This document shows, one piece after another, positions 1 to 4,625 of a stretch of 7,197 bases of DNA (position 1 is its first letter; each line of letters begins with the position of its first letter). The notes beneath the pieces are model-generated. The model did not search any database and was not told where the DNA came from. It saw nothing but the letters and a program-made list of their open reading frames with translations. The translations under genes were made by a program, and so were the position numbers. Source of the DNA: Gemmataceae bacterium (GTDB lineage Bacteria > Planctomycetota > Planctomycetia > Gemmatales > Gemmataceae); assembly GCA_947490035.1 (NCBI GenBank), contig CANLGS010000198.1:1-7197 (forward strand), read 5' to 3'.

Positions 1-84
1 AGATAAGAACCAAATCCGATCTTATCCTGATTTCATCTGCGTCGAAGTCTGCGTCATCTGCGGGCCATTCTTTTCGGAAGCGGC
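1..84. other. Downstream intergenic stretch with degenerate tctgcg repeats
   Basis: This follows the DUF4340 stop and has lower GC than the genes. It holds three imperfect copies of atctgcgtc, at 35-43, 47-55 and 56-64 (the last as atctgcggg). A small inverted repeat, gataag (2-7) with cttatc (21-26), lies 60-80 nt past the stop, but its 6-bp stem with a 13-nt loop is too weak to call a terminator. I see no gene or promoter here. Confidence 0.5.
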
Positions 85-3000
85 TTACTTCTTCTGCACG
101 TAGGCGGCGCGGTCGCGCATCAGGCGTGCCGTGTCGGCTACCGACAGCACGAACACCTCCGTGCGGTTCTTGTCCACGACCTTCGCATACCGCTGCTTGT
201 CGTTCGTGCCGCCGACCGCGTTGCCGATCGCCAGCACCCGCGAACTGCCGTCCTTGAACGTCACCGTCACTGTCACCTCCGGCTTGTCCAGTCCGAACAG
301 CTTCGGGTCGCCGTTTTCGTCCACCGCGTAGCGGTCCACCTGAAGCGCGGTCAACCCGCCGAGTAGCTCCGCTACCGCGGGCGTGCTGATCGCGTCGTCC
401 GGCGCGACCGGATCGACCCACGCGGCGCCACGCTTCAGAATCGCGAAGGTCTTGCCGCCGCGCGCGATCTCGATGGTATCGGCCTGAAACGCGTCCAGCA
501 CCCACGGCTTCCGTGCGCGGTACTCGGCCAGCACCTTCGCGGACTGCTCTTTGCCCAACAGCGCGACCATACCGCTGTTCGCGACGGTCGCGTGAACGCG
601 CCCGTCGGCTGCGGCTTTACCGATGAGCAGCGTGAGTACCACCTTGTCGCCGTTGGTGACGGTCCACGTCGCCTCCGGCTTGTCGAGGCCGAACGGCTTC
701 AGGTCCGCGGGCTTCTCCGCGACCCAGTCGCCCGCGCGCAGCTTGCCGAGGTCGTTCACCAGATCGTCCAGCGCGGCCTGCTCCGCTTCCGTCGTGATGG
801 GCGCCGTCACCTTCCACGTGCCGTTCACTTTGGTGAACGTCGCCTTGCGGTCGCCGCGTTCGAGTTGCAGTTTGTCCGCGTCCACGAACTTGACGATGGT
901 GCGGTCGCGGAACGACACCGGCGCGGCGAGCAGTTTGTTCGCGAGCGCGCCCGGCAGTATGCCCACACCCGCGTCGGGGCCGGCGCCCTCGACGGCAACG
1001 TAGCGGTCGCCGTCCGGCTTCGCGGGATCGACCGCGCGGCCCACGCGCAGCACCTTCTGTTCGGCCTTCTCGCCCGCCGTGAGCGTGAGCGTCGCGTCCG
1101 GCGGTTCGAGGCCGTACTGCTTGAACACGTCCGCCTTCTTGCCGAACGCGACGACCTTCTCCGCGCGCAACCGGCTGAGCGCGTCGGTCAGTTCGTCCAT
1201 CAGCGGCTGATCGGCCTTCATCTTCGCGGGCTTCACCACGTCCCAACCGACGGCAACACCCGGCGCGAGTTCGAGTTCTTCCTTGCCCTTCGTCCGCGCG
1301 AAGCTCGTGAGCGTGGTCGGGTCGAAGGCGAACAGCGTGCGGTCCACGAACTCCATCCGGGTGCGCGCCAGCAGCGGCACCGCGTCGGCGTAGGTGACGC
1401 CGACCGCCTTGCCGTCGTCCACGCGCACGTACCGCCCGCCGAGCGGGTCGGCCTTGCCCATCTGAACCTTGTGCGTCGCGGGCTTGTCGCCGCCGACCGT
1501 TACCGTGAACGTGAACGCCGGCTTGTCGAGTCCGTAGTCGGCCCACTTCACCGCGTCGCCGTAGGCCGCGAGCCGCGTGATCGGCAGCGGGGCGAACACG
1601 ATCGCGAGTTGGCTGGCCGTGCGATTATCGACGGCGAACGCCGCGCCTTCCGCCGTCCAGATGTCCTGTTTCTTCTCGTCCCGGATGAGCGTGATCGCGT
1701 CTTCGGGCTTGTCGGTGTCGATCCGAATCTTCATGACGGCCGGGAAGTTGAGGAACAGCAGGTTGCGGTCGAGCAGCGCGAGCGGCGACGTTTGCACGCC
1801 GAACAGGTATCCGGCCGGCAGCACGAAGACGGGCGCGGTCGGCTCGTCGAGCTTCGCGTAGCGGTCGAACCCGCCCGGCGTCACGCCGCCGATGACGACA
1901 GTCTTGGTTGTGAAACTGCCGATCATCACTGGCCCCGGCGGCCTCTCATCGAAGGTCAACTTCACCTTCGCGAGCGGCTTGTCGAACCCGAACTTCGCCG
2001 GGTCCGGTGCGGTGAGTGCTTCGTACTTCGCCGCGCCGAGGACGCCCAGCCCGGAGAGCATCGGTTGCGCGTTGAGGAACGGCACCGGCGCCGCGAACGG
2101 CCCGGACAGCTTCCAGTTGGTGCCGTCCTTCGCGAGTACGAACGAGTCGGTTGCCGTATCGAACCGCGTGATCTCCAGCCCCGTGATCTTCTCCAGCGGG
2201 ACGTTCCACACTTGCAGCGGCAGCAGCGCCAGCGGCCCGGCCGCGAGCGTGTCCGTGACCGCAACGGGAAGGCCGAACACGTTGCCGCCGTCGAGCCGCG
2301 CGAACACCTCGCCCGGCTTGCCGGGTCGCGGGCCGCCCACTTCGAGCTTGTACCCGCGTTTGTTGTCGAAACTGAGCTGAACCGTGAGCTTCGGCTTGTC
2401 GAGTCCGTACTCGGCCGGGTTCGCGGCGCTTTCCGCGACGAACTCCGTCGCCTGAAGGTCGCTCAGTTGCGCGAGCAGCCCGGCGACGCTCACCGGGTCG
2501 GTGTCGGACGCGAGCGGCGTCGCGAGCTTCCACGCGTCGCGCTCGCCCACCTTCTCTTGCTTCAACGAGAAGCCGTTGGCGCCCTCCACGGTGAGCGCGA
2601 CGAGCTTCGCGTCGGCGGTGTCGAGCAACTTCCGCCCGCGGTACGCGACGGCCGGGCGCGCGAACAGCGCCGACACACGCTCCGGGAACAGCTTCGGGGT
2701 CAGCCAGCCTACCTCCGCGCCGGGCGGCCCGGTTGCAATGCGGTCGTCCGCGAGGGTGATGCGCGGCCAGCCCGCGAGTTGCAGCGGCATCTTGCCCTTC
2801 GCGAAGTCCGGCGCGCCGACGTACAGCTTCAACTCGCGCGCCGGCTCGTCGGGTTCGCCCTCCGGCCGCTTCTCGCGCACCACGACGGTGATCGCGGTCG
2901 CGGTCGCCGGATCAAGACCCTGCGCCTTCGGATCGGCACTGTAGAGGTCGGTGGACGAGTCGCCGCGGAAGTTCGCGAGGCGGTTGATGAGGTCGTCCAC

Positions 3001-4494
3001 GCGGGCCATGTCCGCGAGCAGCGGGTTGGGCTTCGCGTCGATCTCCCACCGGTCTTCCTTGTCCTCTTTCTTCGTCGCCTTCGGGTTGCCCTTCTTGCGC
3101 ATCAGCGTGACCGCGGGCTTACCGGGCGTCGCGATGGTGACTGCCTGCACCTCGTCCGGCGCGAACCGCGCCACGTTTGCCTCAACGAGGTCGCCGGCTT
3201 TCGCGAACAGCCCGTCGAGCTTGTCGCCCGCGACCGTGAACACCTGGGGGTTGCCTTCGACCTGCGCGTAACGGTGGACGGTCTGCACCTTCCGCGGGAA
3301 CATGCGCGGCGGCCCGCCCATCGGACCGGGGATGGAAACCATCTCCTCGCGCTCGGTCAGCTTCGCGATGCCGCCGAACTTCACGGTGACCGTGTTGCCG
3401 TCCTTCGTGCGCACGCCGACGGACTGCTTCGACTGCCGCAACTCTTCGCGCGGGTCGGGGTACAGGCCCACGAGGGCGGCGAGCGGGTCCACCGCGACGA
3501 CGAACCGCTTCGCGATGGCGGCCGGCCGGTCGGCGGTGTAGCCGGCCTTCGCGGACGACGTGAACTCTTCGACCCACAATTCCGGAATCGCGGCGAGCAC
3601 CTGCTGGAGTTTCGCGGGGTCGATGCGGTCGCGCACCGGCGCGTCGAGCGCCCACACGTCCGCGAGCCGGTCGGGTTGCACGACCGCGTCCGCGCCCTGC
3701 GCGGTAACCGTCGGCGCCGGCGTCGGGCCGGTGCGCTTCAGCGTGAAGTTGCCGCTCGACTGCCACGGCGTCAGACCCCAGAACGACACGCTCTTGTCGG
3801 TGACGCGCACCTCCTCGACCGTGAGACTTGGAAGTTTGACGGCGGTGGGCACACCGGGTTGGGGCATGCCGGTCGGGCCGAGCGACGGCGCGCCCGCGAA
3901 CTTCACCCGCTCCGGGTTCGAGAAGAGTTGCCGGCGGCGGTAGGTTTCGGCCGGGCGGCGCAGCACCGGCATCACGTCGGGTCCGAGCTTCAACACCTCG
4001 GCGGCGTCGTTCACGCGGACGAACGCCGAGCGCGTGAACGTGGTCTCGCCGGCGCTCGCCTTCGGTTCGCCGAATTTGAGCGCGTAAGTCGCCCCGCCTG
4101 CGGTCACCTTCACCGTGAGCGGCTTCTGCGCCTCCGCGAGACCGTAGGTCGCGAGGTCCGCGTCTTCGGGCAGTGCGACCGGCTGGAACCGCGTGCGCAG
4201 GTTCGCGAGCGTCTCGACGAGTTCGTTCACCTCGACGACGCGGAGCGGCCAGTTGCCCGGCTGCTTCCACCCCTTCTCGCCCTTCTCGAGGACGAGCGAT
4301 TCGCCGCCGGTGTGCAGCACCTCGACGCGGGTAACGGTGTCGGGCGTGAAGTCGGCTTCGAGCGCCGCGAGCGCGGCCGGTTCGGGCGGCGTGACGCGGC
4401 GGCCGAAGTCGGGCGCGACGGTGTCGCCCTTCCACAGCCACACGCCGGCGCCGGCCGCGAGGATCACGAGGACGACGGTCGATTTCCAGTTCAT
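85..4494 (-). CDS. Multi-repeat DUF4340 domain-containing envelope protein (1469 aa)
   Basis: The start is ATG at 4492-4494 and the stop TAA at 85-87. The ATG is directly followed by a short polar start and a hydrophobic helix (residues 5-22), with no lipobox Cys, so this is an uncleaved anchor or signal peptide with the rest exported. The Shine-Dalgarno match is weak (GAGTG 7 nt before ATG). The rest is a chain of DUF4340-type units. Each has a strand pair ending in 'W.l..P', a helix 'LL..L..l.....v', the signature (Y/F)GLDKP followed by alternating hydrophobics, then 'RYa.vdd...VfvL' and a closing 'yRdR.l'. Clear signatures are at 117, 525 (QGLDPAT), 696, 835, 987, 1127, 1268 and 1400; a weak one is near 319. 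A charged linker, KKGNPKATKKEDKEDRWE, sits at 467-484. I find no cysteine in the protein. DUF4340 has no known biochemical activity; adjacency to GldG suggests an accessory part of the same ABC-linked complex. Family members commonly have only a few hundred residues, so this one is greatly enlarged. Confidence 0.9.
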   Translation of the reverse strand: MNWKSTVVLVILAAGAGVWLWKGDTVAPDFGRRVTPPEPAALAALEADFTPDTVTRVEVLHTGGESLVLEKGEKGWKQPGNWPLRVVEVNELVETLANLRTRFQPVALPEDADLATYGLAEAQKPLTVKVTAGGATYALKFGEPKASAGETTFTRSAFVRVNDAAEVLKLGPDVMPVLRRPAETYRRRQLFSNPERVKFAGAPSLGPTGMPQPGVPTAVKLPSLTVEEVRVTDKSVSFWGLTPWQSSGNFTLKRTGPTPAPTVTAQGADAVVQPDRLADVWALDAPVRDRIDPAKLQQVLAAIPELWVEEFTSSAKAGYTADRPAAIAKRFVVAVDPLAALVGLYPDPREELRQSKQSVGVRTKDGNTVTVKFGGIAKLTEREEMVSIPGPMGGPPRMFPRKVQTVHRYAQVEGNPQVFTVAGDKLDGLFAKAGDLVEANVARFAPDEVQAVTIATPGKPAVTLMRKKGNPKATKKEDKEDRWEIDAKPNPLLADMARVDDLINRLANFRGDSSTDLYSADPKAQGLDPATATAITVVVREKRPEGEPDEPARELKLYVGAPDFAKGKMPLQLAGWPRITLADDRIATGPPGAEVGWLTPKLFPERVSALFARPAVAYRGRKLLDTADAKLVALTVEGANGFSLKQEKVGERDAWKLATPLASDTDPVSVAGLLAQLSDLQATEFVAESAANPAEYGLDKPKLTVQLSFDNKRGYKLEVGGPRPGKPGEVFARLDGGNVFGLPVAVTDTLAAGPLALLPLQVWNVPLEKITGLEITRFDTATDSFVLAKDGTNWKLSGPFAAPVPFLNAQPMLSGLGVLGAAKYEALTAPDPAKFGFDKPLAKVKLTFDERPPGPVMIGSFTTKTVVIGGVTPGGFDRYAKLDEPTAPVFVLPAGYLFGVQTSPLALLDRNLLFLNFPAVMKIRIDTDKPEDAITLIRDEKKQDIWTAEGAAFAVDNRTASQLAIVFAPLPITRLAAYGDAVKWADYGLDKPAFTFTVTVGGDKPATHKVQMGKADPLGGRYVRVDDGKAVGVTYADAVPLLARTRMEFVDRTLFAFDPTTLTSFARTKGKEELELAPGVAVGWDVVKPAKMKADQPLMDELTDALSRLRAEKVVAFGKKADVFKQYGLEPPDATLTLTAGEKAEQKVLRVGRAVDPAKPDGDRYVAVEGAGPDAGVGILPGALANKLLAAPVSFRDRTIVKFVDADKLQLERGDRKATFTKVNGTWKVTAPITTEAEQAALDDLVNDLGKLRAGDWVAEKPADLKPFGLDKPEATWTVTNGDKVVLTLLIGKAAADGRVHATVANSGMVALLGKEQSAKVLAEYRARKPWVLDAFQADTIEIARGGKTFAILKRGAAWVDPVAPDDAISTPAVAELLGGLTALQVDRYAVDENGDPKLFGLDKPEVTVTVTFKDGSSRVLAIGNAVGGTNDKQRYAKVVDKNRTEVFVLSVADTARLMRDRAAYVQKK
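115..4332 (-). repeat. Array of about nine DUF4340-type protein repeats
   Basis: Approximate units by residue are 55-185, 190-430 (degenerate, with insert), 440-615, 620-757, 760-905, 908-1048, 1050-1195, 1196-1328 and 1331-1460. From unit 4 on, the (Y/F)GLDKP signatures are spaced 139, 152, 140, 141 and 132 residues apart, so the unit is about 140 residues. Unit ends are marked by variants of 'DR.l': YRRRQLF (185), YRGRKLL (618), LLDRNLL (907), FVDRTLF (1049), FRDRTIV (1195) and YRARKPW (1325). The units share motifs but are well diverged. The pattern points to old duplications within the gene rather than recent amplification. Unit borders are estimates by eye. Confidence 0.75.
4429..4482 (-). 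other. N-terminal signal anchor of the DUF4340 protein
   Basis: Residues 5-22 (STVVLVILAAGAGVWLWK) form one uninterrupted hydrophobic helix preceded by a single Lys at position 4. There is no Cys for lipid attachment and no clear A-X-A cleavage site immediately after it. The most likely outcome is one membrane crossing that leaves about 1440 residues outside the cytoplasm. This is the only membrane segment I see in the protein. Confidence 0.75.
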
Positions 4495-4528
4495 GGCAGT
4501 TCACTCGCGTCGGAGTGCAGTGTTTGAA

Positions 4529-4614
4529 GGCGAGCGGGGGGCGTAAGCCCTCCGAGTGCAGCACCACTCATTTGCGTCGGGATTCACTCGGGGGGCTTAC
4601 GCCCCCCGCTCGCC
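4529..4614. repeat. BIME-like paired palindromic element (30-bp near-perfect inverted repeat)
   Basis: The arms at 4529-4558 and 4585-4614 are inverted copies of each other over 30 bp with one mismatch (position 4551 t, where the other arm implies c). They are separated by 26 nt. Each arm also folds on itself: in the left arm cggggggc pairs with gccctccg around GTAA (4543-4546), and in the right arm the same unit appears on the opposite strand with its loop at 4597-4600. Two head-to-head small palindromes with a GNRA-type loop resemble a BIME made of two REP units. The element lies 11 nt past the GldG stop and 34 nt before the DUF4340 start codon. No T-run follows on the transcribed strand, so it is not a standard terminator. 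It could protect the upstream mRNA end, dampen read-through or bind a protein. Dispersal through the genome is expected but cannot be seen here. Confidence 0.85.
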
Positions 4615-4625
4615 AAGAAGAATCG

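Noticed and set aside
2..26. Hairpin gataag/cttatc as the operon terminator
   Set aside because: The stem is only 6 bp and AT-rich, the loop is 13 nt, and the window ends before any T-run could be seen.
4502..4517. Small hairpin cactc/gagtg just before the DUF4340 start as a translation switch
   Set aside because: A 5-bp stem with a 6-nt loop is common by chance. It covers the weak Shine-Dalgarno-like GAGTG, but nothing else supports regulation.
592..4527. Very long plus-strand open frame (about 1311 codons) opposite the DUF4340 gene
   Set aside because: It is Arg/His/Glu/Val-rich with no recognisable domain, as expected from the antisense of a GC-rich gene. The minus-strand frame has clear family motifs and a proper start and anchor helix.
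3182..4567. Minus-strand frame starting with ATG upstream of the DUF4340 start
   Set aside because: It is in a different frame from the DUF4340 protein, reads through the palindrome, and gives an Arg-rich product typical of a GC-rich off-frame.
4529..4614. Intrinsic transcription terminator
   Set aside because: The hairpin is strong, but on the transcribed strand it is followed by TTCAAACAC rather than a T-run, and the next gene in the same direction begins 34 nt later. A REP/BIME-like role fits better, though partial termination is possible.
4529..4614. CRISPR repeat or transposon end
   Set aside because: There are only two inverted copies, no array of direct repeats with spacers, and no transposase gene in the window.
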